Notes under the pieces: model-generated
The model's database searches: none
Seen by the model: only the letters and a program-made list of their open reading frames with translations
Told to the model about the DNA's origin: nothing
Part shown: positions 35,619 to 44,083 of the stretch, in pieces
Position numbering within the stretch: the stretch's first letter is position 1
Layout: every line of letters begins with the position of its first letter
Made by a program: the position numbers and the translations under genes
Assembly: GCF_028285565.1 (NCBI RefSeq)
Contig: NZ_JANQOY010000033.1
Location: forward strand, 1-64,000
Length of the DNA stretch: 64,000 bases
Reading direction: 5' to 3'
Source: Acaryochloris sp. IP29b_bin.148
GTDB lineage: Bacteria > Cyanobacteriota > Cyanobacteriia > Thermosynechococcales > Thermosynechococcaceae

Positions 35619-36542
35619 TTACGGTAGCTCTACCGATGTGGGTTTAGCAATATGGGGTAACCCCCAGCCTAATTTTTCGCGCAAAATTTTGAAAAATTCA
35701 GGCGAGCCTAAGCGGATAAAGCGGGCTGCATAGGGAGATTTGTGAATCCGAACGCGCTCGCCAGGCGAGATGTAGCACCCTGCATTGCCATCCACGGCCA
35801 GCACCAGCTGTTGTTGGTTAGCAGGGAAGATTCCTACCGGTTCCGTATCAGCAAAAACCAGCGCCCGCGAGGCCAAAGAGTGGGGGCAAATCGGGATCAG
35901 CTGCATAACCGGCACACCCGGCGCAATCACAGGTCCGCCAGCTGCTAAGGCGTAAGCTGTCGAGCCCGTTGGCGTGGAGACCAACAAGCCATCAGCCGCA
36001 ATATCCACCACGGCATGTTCGCCCACCTCAATTTCAAAATGGCACATGCCCGTTAAGGGCTCTTTATGCAGCAGCATCTCATTGAGAGAAAGCGCTTCCC
36101 AAAGCACTTTGTCGCCACTGACGACTTGGACGGTTAACGTTGCTCGTTCTTCAATAGAGAAGTCTTCTTCTAACAATAGATCAAAGACTTCGTTCAGTTG
36201 ATTGACATAGGTTTCAGTCAAAAAACCCATATGCCCCGTATTTACGGTCAGCATCGGGATATTGCAGGGGGCTAACTGCCGTCCTGCAGATAGCACGGTG
36301 CCATCCCCGCCTAACACAATGGCAAACTTAACGTCCTGATCGAATCCCGCAGGAACTAATTCGTCAATGGCAGAGAAACAGACGGGATGTCCCGGTCGGG
36401 AATAACCCAAAATACCGCCGACACCTGTGGCCATACTGACTTGCCAACCACAGGCTTGAAACTTTTCTTTGAGCTCTGTCGCTATTCGGCAAGCGAAGGG
36501 CTTGAGATCGTTATAGATGATGCCAGCTTTCGCCACGCTCAA
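35619..36542 (-). CDS. nadK: NAD(+) kinase
   Basis: 307 aa from TTG 36,542; GTG 36,536 (giving [12 protein letters not shown]) is equally possible. Key motifs: [19 protein letters not shown] (GGDGT phosphate-binding loop), [21 protein letters not shown], and [20 protein letters not shown], the NAD-binding second signature. The enzyme phosphorylates NAD to NADP using ATP or polyphosphate. Cyanobacteria usually carry two NadK paralogues; this sequence cannot be assigned to one. It lies 14 bases downstream of ycf39 on the same strand and is likely cotranscribed with it. Confidence 0.93.
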   Translation of the reverse strand: MSVAKAGIIYNDLKPFACRIATELKEKFQACGWQVSMATGVGGILGYSRPGHPVCFSAIDELVPAGFDQDVKFAIVLGGDGTVLSAGRQLAPCNIPMLTVNTGHMGFLTETYVNQLNEVFDLLLEEDFSIEERATLTVQVVSGDKVLWEALSLNEMLLHKEPLTGMCHFEIEVGEHAVVDIAADGLLVSTPTGSTAYALAAGGPVIAPGVPVMQLIPICPHSLASRALVFADTEPVGIFPANQQQLVLAVDGNAGCYISPGERVRIHKSPYAARFIRLGSPEFFKILREKLGWGLPHIAKPTSVELP

Positions 36543-36556
36543 GATTCAACCTATCG

Positions 36557-37537
36557 TTATGAAGATGGAGTTTTGAAAGGGCTTCGTTTGCGAGATTGCT
36601 TTTGATTCTTTTCGTATTCCAGTTGTTTCAGTTTTTTGAGAATACGATCAAAATATTCTTGCATATAGGCTTCGAGTGTTGAAATGCTAGCTTCATCAAT
36701 CCCAAAGGTCTTGTAAGTCTCCGCCATAGGAACAGTGATAGGAGCTTGCGAGGTAATCACTTCGCTAAATGCTAAGCGATCCGCAATATTCCAACTCCAC
36801 TGAAAGAAACGAGCTATTTTTTCGCCACTTCTGAGTAAATTAATCGGCATACGGGTGATTTTTGCCGGTTGATTGGCTAGATTTTCGCACAGCTCCACAA
36901 TCTGATCGGGAGACCAGTCTTTGGGCCCCGCTAAATCATAGGTTTGGTTTTCTGTTTCAGGGTGAGAGAGGGCATTCACCGCAAATTTAGCAATATCCTG
37001 TGTATCCATGTAGGCCGAAGAGGTGGCCTCATTCATGACCCACACAGATTGATCTTCTAAAATCGGGATTGCATATTGGCCAATCAGCCCTTGAAAGAAA
37101 CCACAGGGCCTAAGGATGGTGTAGTTTAATCCTGATTCTTTAAGAAACAACTCAGTACAGTGCTTAATATCCATCAGCGGCACATTGGGATAATGCTCTG
37201 CCCCCAAGATGGAAAAGAAAATAAACCGCTGAATCCCTGCAGCTTTGGCAGCTTGAATCAGAGAAACTTTGCCGTCCCAGTCTACCTCCCGAATGCTAAT
37301 CGAATCCGTGGCTCGAACTGTGGCGGCATCAATCACAACGTTGCTACCTTCCATGGCCAACCTGAGCGTTTCAGGGTTCCGCAAGTCACCTTTGATCAAT
37401 GAGGCTCCCCATTCTCTCAGGAAGGTAGCTGCTCGTGGGGCACGCACTAAACAAGTGACCTCATGTCCCTCGTCTAAGGCGCGACGGACAATTTGCCTGC
37501 CTAGTGTTCCGGTGGCACCGACAATTAATAGATTCAT
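36557..37537 (-). CDS. ycf39: Ycf39-like NmrA/atypical SDR protein (photosystem II assembly)
   Basis: 326 aa. A Rossmann NAD(P)-binding start (LLIVGATGTLGRQIVRRAL) and atypical SDR/NmrA body: GDLRNPETL, VIDAATVRATDSISIREVDW, FIFFSILGAEHYPNVPLM, LNYTILRPCGFFQGLIGQYA. These match Ycf39/HCF244, which works with high-light-inducible proteins in D1 insertion and chlorophyll delivery during photosystem II assembly. The C-terminus carries a basic tail (KNQKQSRKRSPF) beyond the usual end. First gene of a likely ycf39-nadK unit. Confidence 0.88.
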   Translation of the reverse strand: MNLLIVGATGTLGRQIVRRALDEGHEVTCLVRAPRAATFLREWGASLIKGDLRNPETLRLAMEGSNVVIDAATVRATDSISIREVDWDGKVSLIQAAKAAGIQRFIFFSILGAEHYPNVPLMDIKHCTELFLKESGLNYTILRPCGFFQGLIGQYAIPILEDQSVWVMNEATSSAYMDTQDIAKFAVNALSHPETENQTYDLAGPKDWSPDQIVELCENLANQPAKITRMPINLLRSGEKIARFFQWSWNIADRLAFSEVITSQAPITVPMAETYKTFGIDEASISTLEAYMQEYFDRILKKLKQLEYEKNQKQSRKRSPFKTPSS

Positions 37538-37631
37538 GAGGTCTTAAATACAAATCTTAACTTTTGTAATATTTTATCAGAAAGATGAGATCTTCATGGG
37601 CTGAATCGGCAGATCCTCATCTATTACGATC

Positions 37632-38609
37632 CTACAACTTAGGTAGGTTAGTTCGTGGGTTGAAGCGGCGGAGGTGGGCAAGTTGCTCATATAATTCTCG
37701 CTCGGCTGCACTGAGATCGGGGGGTGGCGTAATTTGAATCTTAACGACGAGATCGCTGGCTCCCCCTTTCGCCCGAGGCCAGCCTTTACCCCGTAATCGT
37801 AGCGCTTGTCCAGACTTGATGCCAGCCGGAATATTCATTCGGACAGTGCCCGTCAGCGTTGGCACATCGATCTGCCCCCCTAACACCGCTTCATCGGGCG
37901 TAATCGGCAGCTCACAGAGAATATTATCCTGATCAAATTTAAAGAAGGGATGGGCATCAAGCTTGATTTTAAGGTAGAGATCGCCGCGAGACTGCGTCAG
38001 GGGATTCATTTGTCCCTTCCCTTTTACTCGAATGCGGCTCTCGGGTTTGGTACCGGGTGGGATCCGCACTGTGATGGTTTCAGTCCCACCAATGGTGAGC
38101 CGCTTTTCTACTCCGTTTAATGCTTCGCTAAAGGTCAACCTGAGGTCTGCTTCGGAATCAGCAGAGAGGCCCGGTGAGTTGAAACCCGAAAAGTCTTGAA
38201 ATCCAAAACCAGGTGAGCTAGAGGTACTGGTTCGGTAGGAGTAGCTTCGTTCGGTTGAGGTGGATGCCCCTGACCCAAATCCGCCTGAGAATCGGCCTAA
38301 TAATTCATTGATAAAGTCATCAAAACTACCGTACTGCCCAAAGTCAAAATCAAAGCCGCTGGCTGAACCCCCAGCTTGGTTCCAATACTGACCAAACTGA
38401 TCGTATTTTCGACGTTTGTCTGGATCCGAGAGCACCTCATAGGCTTCATTAATTTCTTTGAATTTGGCTTCAGCCGCCTTATCCCCAGGATTCATATCTG
38501 GATGATATTTGCGAGCTAGTTTCCGAAACACCTGTTTGACTTCGGTTTCACTTGCGGATTTACTGACCCCCAGTATCTTGTAATAGTCTTTGAAATCCGT
38601 GGAAGGCAT
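37632..38609 (-). CDS. DnaJ-family co-chaperone (CbpA type)
   Basis: 325 aa. A J domain at residues 5-75 (DYYKILGVSKSASETEVKQV, with KYHPDMNPGDK containing HPD) stimulates DnaK ATPase. A Gly/Phe/Ser-rich linker (about 75-160; FSGGFGSGASTS) follows, then DnaJ_C substrate-binding domains (VRIPPGTKPESRIRVKGKG, GDLYLKIKLDAHPFFKFD, LRLRGKGWP). There is no cysteine zinc-finger region, so it is a CbpA/DnaJ-type B protein, not canonical DnaJ. A tandem 17-bp repeat lies about 145-178 bases upstream of the start. Confidence 0.92.
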   Translation of the reverse strand: MPSTDFKDYYKILGVSKSASETEVKQVFRKLARKYHPDMNPGDKAAEAKFKEINEAYEVLSDPDKRRKYDQFGQYWNQAGGSASGFDFDFGQYGSFDDFINELLGRFSGGFGSGASTSTERSYSYRTSTSSSPGFGFQDFSGFNSPGLSADSEADLRLTFSEALNGVEKRLTIGGTETITVRIPPGTKPESRIRVKGKGQMNPLTQSRGDLYLKIKLDAHPFFKFDQDNILCELPITPDEAVLGGQIDVPTLTGTVRMNIPAGIKSGQALRLRGKGWPRAKGGASDLVVKIQITPPPDLSAAERELYEQLAHLRRFNPRTNLPKL

Positions 38610-38994
38610 CGGTGATACTCCTCAAGGCAATAGTTAGAGTCGACAAATCAGGCAAGGCCATAGGCTGTGCTCTCATTCCTGACGGGCAATGGCCAGAAAT
38701 CATTGATATAGATCTCTGTTGAAGTCTAAGGTAGCCATCTCTAGCTCATCTTTAATATTGGCTTAACGTCAATATTGGCCTAACGTCTGCTCCCATCTTT
38801 CGATTCAAAGGCTGGCAGGAGGGGAGATTGGAAAAGAGCTTAACTTCACCCTAGCAAGATTCAGCGGGTCAGCGGTTCGGTTTTCACTAAAATCTGGCGT
38901 GATATATCCGTACTGCACCAGTACGGTTGAGGAGCGATGTCTTCCATAGACGTCTGCCCCATCACACGTATGGTTTTTTCATCTGATATGGGGA
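38610..38994. other. Intergenic region with tandem repeat and hairpin
   Basis: No gene. A 17-bp tandem repeat (AATATTGGCYTAACGTC) lies at 38,754-38,787, upstream of the DnaJ-like gene. A 7-bp stem hairpin CCGTACT/AGTACGG is at 38,908-38,926, downstream of menA on the opposite side. Confidence 0.6.
38754..38787. repeat. 17-bp tandem direct repeat
   Basis: AATATTGGCTTAACGTC at 38,754-38,770 followed without gap by AATATTGGCCTAACGTC at 38,771-38,787. A possible double operator for the DnaJ-like gene. Confidence 0.8.
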
Positions 38995-39891
38995 TTAGGC
39001 GAGGATACCGATGCCGAGCAGGATGCCACTGACAAAATGAAAGGCCACAGCAATAAACTTACAATTGCTGACGTAGCGCGGTTGATCATGAAACTTCAAG
39101 ACATGCTGGCATAAGTAGAAGGCCAACGGGAAGCTCGCTAAGGTCAACAGTGCACCGAGGGGAAAGAGGTGGAGGGCCGTAAATATCCCAATTAGGCCAA
39201 AGATACTGCCGCAAATCCACGGGAGGAGACGAGCCCCTCGTTCAGTGCCCAAGCGAACAATCGGTGAACGTTTGCCTGCAGCCAGATCATCCGCCACTTG
39301 ATGGAAGTGAGAACAGAGCAAAATAAGACTGGTGGTCAGCCCAACGATGATGGATGCGGCCCAACTATGGGCTGACCACGATTGGGTTTGACTATAGTAG
39401 GCAGCAGAGACAGCTAGGGGACCAAACGTAACAAAACAAATAATTTCTCCTAACCCTTGATACCCCAGGCGAAAGGGTGGTCCCTGATAGGTATAGCCCA
39501 GAAAACAGCTACATAAAATGAGTCCTAAAACCGTGACATCCTGTTGCCACCAAGCAATCGCTAAAATACCGAGACATCCCAAGCCGAGGAATAGATTGGC
39601 GAGCCAGAAAATTAAGGACTGATTTCCCGTCAAATTCACCAAAGAATGGGGTTTATTCACGTCAATTCCGGTATCAGCATCAAAGACGTCGTTGGTCAGA
39701 TTGAGCCAAGCAATAATCAAAATCGCCGCACTGAGGAATGTCCCAAAAATGACCCCATTGATAGACTGTTGATCCGACCATGCGATCGCAGATCCCACCC
39801 AGATCGGAATAATGGCCACACTATACATAGGCGGTTTCAGCGCAGCCAGCCACAATTTTGAGGGAGAAGCGGGCACAGACTTGGTCGTCAT
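38995..39891 (-). CDS. menA: 1,4-dihydroxy-2-naphthoate phytyltransferase-type prenyltransferase
   Basis: 298 aa, about eight or nine membrane helices. UbiA-family aspartate motif NLTNDVFDADTGIDVNKPHS (first Asp-rich loop) and the second loop HFHQVADDLAAGKRSPIVRLG bind the prenyl diphosphate through magnesium. The cyanobacterial MenA adds phytyl to the naphthoate ring in phylloquinone (the photosystem I A1 cofactor) synthesis. It is transcribed divergently from menF 224 bases away, so two steps of the pathway share a promoter region. Start ATG 39,891. Confidence 0.93.
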   Translation of the reverse strand: MTTKSVPASPSKLWLAALKPPMYSVAIIPIWVGSAIAWSDQQSINGVIFGTFLSAAILIIAWLNLTNDVFDADTGIDVNKPHSLVNLTGNQSLIFWLANLFLGLGCLGILAIAWWQQDVTVLGLILCSCFLGYTYQGPPFRLGYQGLGEIICFVTFGPLAVSAAYYSQTQSWSAHSWAASIIVGLTTSLILLCSHFHQVADDLAAGKRSPIVRLGTERGARLLPWICGSIFGLIGIFTALHLFPLGALLTLASFPLAFYLCQHVLKFHDQPRYVSNCKFIAVAFHFVSGILLGIGILA

Positions 39892-40115
39892 AAATTCAGG
39901 TTAAGAGGGACATTATTGTTTAGGGTACAGGATTGCCTCTTCCTAAGCATTTGTGACAAAGGGATAGATGAACCACACTGGATGCCCCTTTCAATGGTTA
40001 GATGGAATAAAGGTAAGAGTCCTGTGGTTGAGCGGTGGCGATGGCGCAAGACTTTGAACTTTAACATTGGAGGTAACCCGCACTCCCAGCGATCCACCTT
40101 GCTATCCTCGATTTC

Positions 40116-41531
40116 ATGACAGTCACTTCTTTTTCTGCCCATTTATTTCAGGACCGCAGGTCAATCCATGAGTTTCTCGCTTCCTGCCGTACCATTGCCA
40201 TTGATAAAGAGCATGCCCAGGTCGTCAGCCTGTCTCTGGAAATCCCCCAACTTGATGCCCTAGCTGTTCTCAGTCTCTTACAGCAGCCTGACCGTCCTTA
40301 TTTTTACTGGGAAAAGCAATCTCAAGGCACTGCGATCGCAGCCACCGAACCGCTGCTGCATTTACAGGTGGATGGGGCACAGCGCTTTACGCAAGCCCAG
40401 CATTTTATTTGCACCTCCTTAGTCGATACGGTATCGGCTGGCGCGCTACATTTGCCCTTTGCCGGGCCACATTTTTTCTGTAGCTTCACCTTTTTTGACC
40501 AGACCCATCGGGAAGCCCGTTTATTTCCTGGTGCTTCCGTGTTTTTACCTCGTTGGCAAATTGCCTGTGATCAAGACCAAGCGGTATTGGTCGCCAATGC
40601 CATCGTTGATGCAGAGACGCCTTTAGAGAAGCTAGCTCGAGAGATCTGGCAACGGTGGCAGCTGTTGCAGACCCCAAGACGCTGTCCGTCGCCGCGATCG
40701 CAACCGACGAACTTTGCCTATCCACTGTTGGCCAATTCTGACGCCTTTACGACGGCAGTGGCCGATACCTTAGAACATATCGAAGCCGAGAAACTGCAAA
40801 AGCTGGTGTTAGCTCATACCCTGGATGTCAAAACACCACAACCGCTGGATCTTTGTCATGCCTTAGGCACCCTCAGGGCGCGCTATCCAGAATGCTATGT
40901 GTTTGCCGTCAGCAACGGCCAAGGACAAAACTTTATCGGGGCCAGTCCTGAGCGGTTGATTGAATTGCGCGATCGCCACCTCGTCACCGATGCGCTGGCT
41001 GGATCTGCCCCCCGAGGTCATTCTCGCGCCGATGATGAAGCGCTCGGCCACCAGCTCCTCAACAGCAAAAAAGATGGGCACGAGCATCGGGTGGTCCTCG
41101 ACTTTATTCGCGATAGTCTCTGGGAGTTGGGCATTACCCCCCAAGTGGCCTCCCTGCCACATTTGCTGCAACTCCCCAATATTCAACATCTACGGACGTT
41201 GATTACAGCTGAGGTTCCCCAACATTTGCATCTGCTGGAAATTTTAGCGGCGCTACACCCTACACCCGCCGTCGCCGGGATGCCGCGAGAAATTGCCCAA
41301 GCCCAAATTCACCGCCATGAACCCTTTGAGCGCCATCTCTATGCCGCCCCGTTAGGATGGATTGATCATCAAGGCAATGGCGAATTTACAGTGGGTATCC
41401 GGTCCGCGCTAATCAATGGATTTCAAGCCCGGCTCTATGCTGGCGCTGGTATTGTGGCCGGGTCCGATCCACAACGAGAACTCGCCGAAATTCAGCTCAA
41501 GCTCCATACCCTGCTAGATGCGCTGATGTAG
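40116..41531 (+). CDS. menF: Isochorismate synthase
   Basis: 471 aa, chorismate-binding fold. The C-terminal catalytic half has KLVLAHTLDVKTPQPLD, FIGASPERLIELRDRHLVTD, ALAGSAPRGHSRADDEALG, SKKDGHEHRVVLDFIRDSL, HPTPAVAGMPREIAQ and YAGAGIVAGSDPQRELAEI. The last two carry the magnesium/chorismate residues of isochorismate synthases. It commits chorismate to phylloquinone synthesis. The N-terminal about 180 residues are less conserved, as in other cyanobacterial MenF. Divergent from menA. Its stop is 6 bases from the convergent NUDIX gene. Confidence 0.92.
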   Translation: MTVTSFSAHLFQDRRSIHEFLASCRTIAIDKEHAQVVSLSLEIPQLDALAVLSLLQQPDRPYFYWEKQSQGTAIAATEPLLHLQVDGAQRFTQAQHFICTSLVDTVSAGALHLPFAGPHFFCSFTFFDQTHREARLFPGASVFLPRWQIACDQDQAVLVANAIVDAETPLEKLAREIWQRWQLLQTPRRCPSPRSQPTNFAYPLLANSDAFTTAVADTLEHIEAEKLQKLVLAHTLDVKTPQPLDLCHALGTLRARYPECYVFAVSNGQGQNFIGASPERLIELRDRHLVTDALAGSAPRGHSRADDEALGHQLLNSKKDGHEHRVVLDFIRDSLWELGITPQVASLPHLLQLPNIQHLRTLITAEVPQHLHLLEILAALHPTPAVAGMPREIAQAQIHRHEPFERHLYAAPLGWIDHQGNGEFTVGIRSALINGFQARLYAGAGIVAGSDPQRELAEIQLKLHTLLDALM

Positions 41532-41537
41532 GTCGAG

Positions 41538-42086
41538 TTACGCTAAGCGCGTGCGCGCCATATAAAAGCCACAAATAGACTTGGCATCAATCGGTACCCC
41601 GTCCAGAATCGCGGCCTCCAATTCTTCTGAGGTCATCAACACCGTTTCAATATCTTCATCGTCATCCTGCGCCGGTGGGTGCTCCAATAACTCCAAATCC
41701 TGAGCCAAAAACGCATAGATAATTTCATCCGAATACCCCGGTGCTAAAGGAAACTCCCCCAGCTTTTGCCACTGATGGGCTCGATAGCCAGTCTCCTCCT
41801 CAATCTCTCGCCGAATCGTTACCGCCGGATCTTCATGCACTTCCACCGTTCCCGCCGGGAATTCCAACAGCCGTCCCTGCAAGGCAAAGCGATATTGCTT
41901 CACTAACACAAACTGCCCGTCTTGGGTTATTGGCACCGCCATTGCTCCACCGGGATGCCGCACACAGGACCAATCCCCCTCACTTCCATTTGGCAACCGC
42001 AGACGATTGGCCTCGAAGGTATATTTGCGACCATCGTAAAACATCAGTGGCTTGAGGATTTCAGGCGGTTCTTGGAATAAAGACAT
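41538..42086 (-). CDS. NUDIX hydrolase (ADP-ribose pyrophosphatase-like)
   Basis: 182 aa. The Nudix box is complete: GTVEVHEDPAVTIRREIEEE followed by TGYRA (pattern G-x5-E-x7-REUxEExGU). The upstream segment VLVKQYRFALQGRLLEFPAG is typical of ADP-sugar pyrophosphatases (NudF-like), and APGYSDEIIYAFLAQDLE is the usual post-box region. It probably hydrolyses ADP-ribose or related sugar nucleotides. It follows folK on the same strand with an 86-base gap and may share its transcript. Confidence 0.9.
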   Translation of the reverse strand: MSLFQEPPEILKPLMFYDGRKYTFEANRLRLPNGSEGDWSCVRHPGGAMAVPITQDGQFVLVKQYRFALQGRLLEFPAGTVEVHEDPAVTIRREIEEETGYRAHQWQKLGEFPLAPGYSDEIIYAFLAQDLELLEHPPAQDDDEDIETVLMTSEELEAAILDGVPIDAKSICGFYMARTRLA

Positions 42087-42172
42087 AGGTTGAAAGTTAA
42101 GTGTGGCGGTCAGAGTTTAAAGCTAAACAAGAGCGAATGGGTGCCTTGTGACCCTCCACAGAATGACGCTAG

Positions 42173-42679
42173 CTAATCAGACAGTTGCTGAACTCCTGTA
42201 TAGTCTACAGCTTTGGCAAGCTCGGCAATGGTTTGTTCCTGAACGGGGTGCACCCAGCCTGGACAAATTTCCGCCAAAGGAGCCAACACAAAGGCGCGTT
42301 CGTGCAGAAAGGGATGTGGCACCGTCAGGGTTGGCGTTTGAATCACCCGGTCTCCATACAGCAAGAGATCTAAGTCTAAGGTGCGGGGTCCCCAACGTTG
42401 GCGCCGCACGCGTCCAAACTGGGCTTCAATCTGCAGGAGCTTCTCCAGCAAGGGCTGCGGTGAGTAGGTCGTCAACAAACTGACACAGCCATTGAGGTAA
42501 TCCGGTTGAGGGGGGCCAACGGCTGCGGTTTGAAACCAGTGAGATTGGGCCTGGACGGTGATCTTGGGATCTTGGCTGAGTTGGTCAATCGTAGCCACTA
42601 AAATGGCCCGAGAGTCTCCTAGATTGCTACCGAGTGCGATCGCAACAGGATGCTCGGATTTTGGGTCTGTTGGCACCAT
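42173..42679 (-). CDS. folK: 6-hydroxymethyl-7,8-dihydropterin pyrophosphokinase
   Basis: 168 aa. VAIALGSNLGDSRAILVATI is the ATP/pterin-binding start, QTAAVGPPQPDYLNGCVSL the pterin loop, and RWGPRTLDLDLLLYGDRVI the signature with the magnesium aspartates, followed by TVPHPFLHERAFVLAPLAEI. It transfers pyrophosphate from ATP to 6-hydroxymethyl-dihydropterin in folate synthesis. Length normal; all key residues present. Other folate genes are not in the window. Confidence 0.95.
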   Translation of the reverse strand: MVPTDPKSEHPVAIALGSNLGDSRAILVATIDQLSQDPKITVQAQSHWFQTAAVGPPQPDYLNGCVSLLTTYSPQPLLEKLLQIEAQFGRVRRQRWGPRTLDLDLLLYGDRVIQTPTLTVPHPFLHERAFVLAPLAEICPGWVHPVQEQTIAELAKAVDYTGVQQLSD

Positions 42680-42816
42680 ATTGATTCTGGCTAAATATCG
42701 GATTGTATCGCTGACGATGCGCCCAGAAAATAATGCTTTGTCTTGAAGACCTCACTGATCCTGATCATGCATCGTCACGGGGAGGCTAGGATATACATGG
42801 TTCCTGGAAGCTGTTA

Positions 42817-42886
42817 TGCTAGACACTCTAGAAGTTTCTAGCTTTGCCACTTAGTTTTCTGGTGATTTTCTAGAGCGTTCTAGACC
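42817..42886. promoter_or_regulatory. Cluster of CTAGA repeats upstream of btpA
   Basis: Four CTAGA/TCTAG sites arranged as two imperfect dyads (CTAGACACTCTAGAAG and TTTCTAGAGCGTTCTAGACC) about 50-120 bases before the btpA start. A possible operator; no known factor is assigned. Confidence 0.45.
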
Positions 42887-42935
42887 CTTTTTTTATTTAT
42901 TAATAGCCTCCCTACTGAGTTCGACTCAATTATCC

Positions 42936-43787
42936 GTGGAGTTACAACACATTTTTAAATCTTCTAATCCCATTATTGGCGTTGTTCACCTCCTGCCACT
43001 CCCCACCTCCCCTCGTTGGGGTGGAAGCCTCAAGGCTGTCATTGCCCGGGCTGAGCAGGAATCAGCAGCGCTTGCTGCTGGAGGGGTGGATGGCCTGATT
43101 ATTGAAAATTTCTTTGATGCTCCGTTTACCAAAGAGAACGTCGATCCAGCCGTCGTCAGTGCGATGAGTCTCGTCGTGCAGCGGGTCAAAAATCTTGTAC
43201 CGTTGCCCATTGGCATTAACGTGCTACGTAATGATGCCTGTAGCGCTATGGCGATTGCATCCTGTGTGGAAGCCCAATTTATTCGGGTCAATGTGCTGAC
43301 AGGCGTTATGGCCACGGACCAAGGTCTGATTGAAGGCGAAGCCCATCGGCTGCTGCGCTATCGCCGCGAACTCGGCAGTGACGTTAAAATTTTCGCCGAT
43401 GTGCTCGTTAAGCATGCTCGTCCCTTAGGCGTACCGAACTTAACCACAACGGTACGAGAGACCATTGAGCGAGGCTTAGCCGATGGCATTATTATCTCGG
43501 GGTGGGAAACAGGCAGTCCCCCCAATTTAGGCGACCTAGAGCTAGCCGTGGATGCCGCTAAAGATGTTCCTGTCCTGATTGGCAGCGGTGCCACTTGGGA
43601 AAATATTCCCAACCTGATTCAAGTGGCTGATGGAGCCATTGTCTCCAGTTCTCTCAAGCGGCATGGTCAGGTGGAACAGCCGATTGATCCCATTCGAGTC
43701 AGTCGATTTGTGGAAGCCATGCGGCGAAGCTTAACCAATCAAGATCCAGCGAAAGCGAAGTCATCGGTTATGCTCAGTTCTGATTGA
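42936..43787 (+). CDS. btpA: BtpA-family protein (photosystem I accumulation)
   Basis: 283 aa, GTG start at 42,936. IGVVHLLPLPTSPRWGGSL, GGVDGLIIENFFDAPFTKEN, LPIGINVLRNDACSAMAIA, FIRVNVLTGVMATDQGLIEG and DGIIISGWETGSPPNLGDLE are signatures of the BtpA/SgcQ TIM-barrel family. In cyanobacteria BtpA is a peripheral thylakoid protein needed to stabilise photosystem I reaction-centre proteins. Its enzymatic activity, if any, is unknown. The upstream region carries a cluster of CTAGA dyads. An IS605-type remnant sits directly downstream. Confidence 0.92.
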   Translation: MELQHIFKSSNPIIGVVHLLPLPTSPRWGGSLKAVIARAEQESAALAAGGVDGLIIENFFDAPFTKENVDPAVVSAMSLVVQRVKNLVPLPIGINVLRNDACSAMAIASCVEAQFIRVNVLTGVMATDQGLIEGEAHRLLRYRRELGSDVKIFADVLVKHARPLGVPNLTTTVRETIERGLADGIIISGWETGSPPNLGDLELAVDAAKDVPVLIGSGATWENIPNLIQVADGAIVSSSLKRHGQVEQPIDPIRVSRFVEAMRRSLTNQDPAKAKSSVMLSSD

Positions 43788-43790
43788 CGT

Positions 43791-44055
43791 CCTCTCCCCC
43801 CAACCCTAACGGGTATGGTTGGAGATTCCCCGGATCACTCCAAAGGTTTCCTCGCGGCTTCAGTCCGGGGTGGAAAATTGCCTCGGGCAGATTTATCTGC
43901 CGTGAAATATTCACGATAAAATAGCAACGTGAAAACGTTCAAGTTTAAAGAGGCAGGATCTCTGTCTCTGGGAGTAGGCGATGTTAGACCGTCTCAGACG
44001 GCAGTTGCTGCTTGAGTCCCGAATCCCCCCACTGAAGATGGGGGGAGTGGATCAA
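43791..44055 (+). mobile_element. IS200/IS605-type remnant with omega-RNA-like end
   Basis: About 265 non-coding bases between btpA and the helicase. They start with pyrimidine-rich CTCTCCCCCCAACCC and end with GAATC, a hairpin (CCCCCC, ACTGAAGAT, GGGGGG at 44,025-44,045) and GAGTGGATCAA. The GAATC-hairpin-GAGTG-TCAA layout matches the tnpB-linked copy at 134-177. No transposase coding remains. The bases after 44,055 would be guide-like flank. Identification rests on resemblance to cyanobacterial IS605 ends. Confidence 0.45.
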
Positions 44056-44083
44056 TACGCTCAATTGTCCTGTCCAATTCCTC

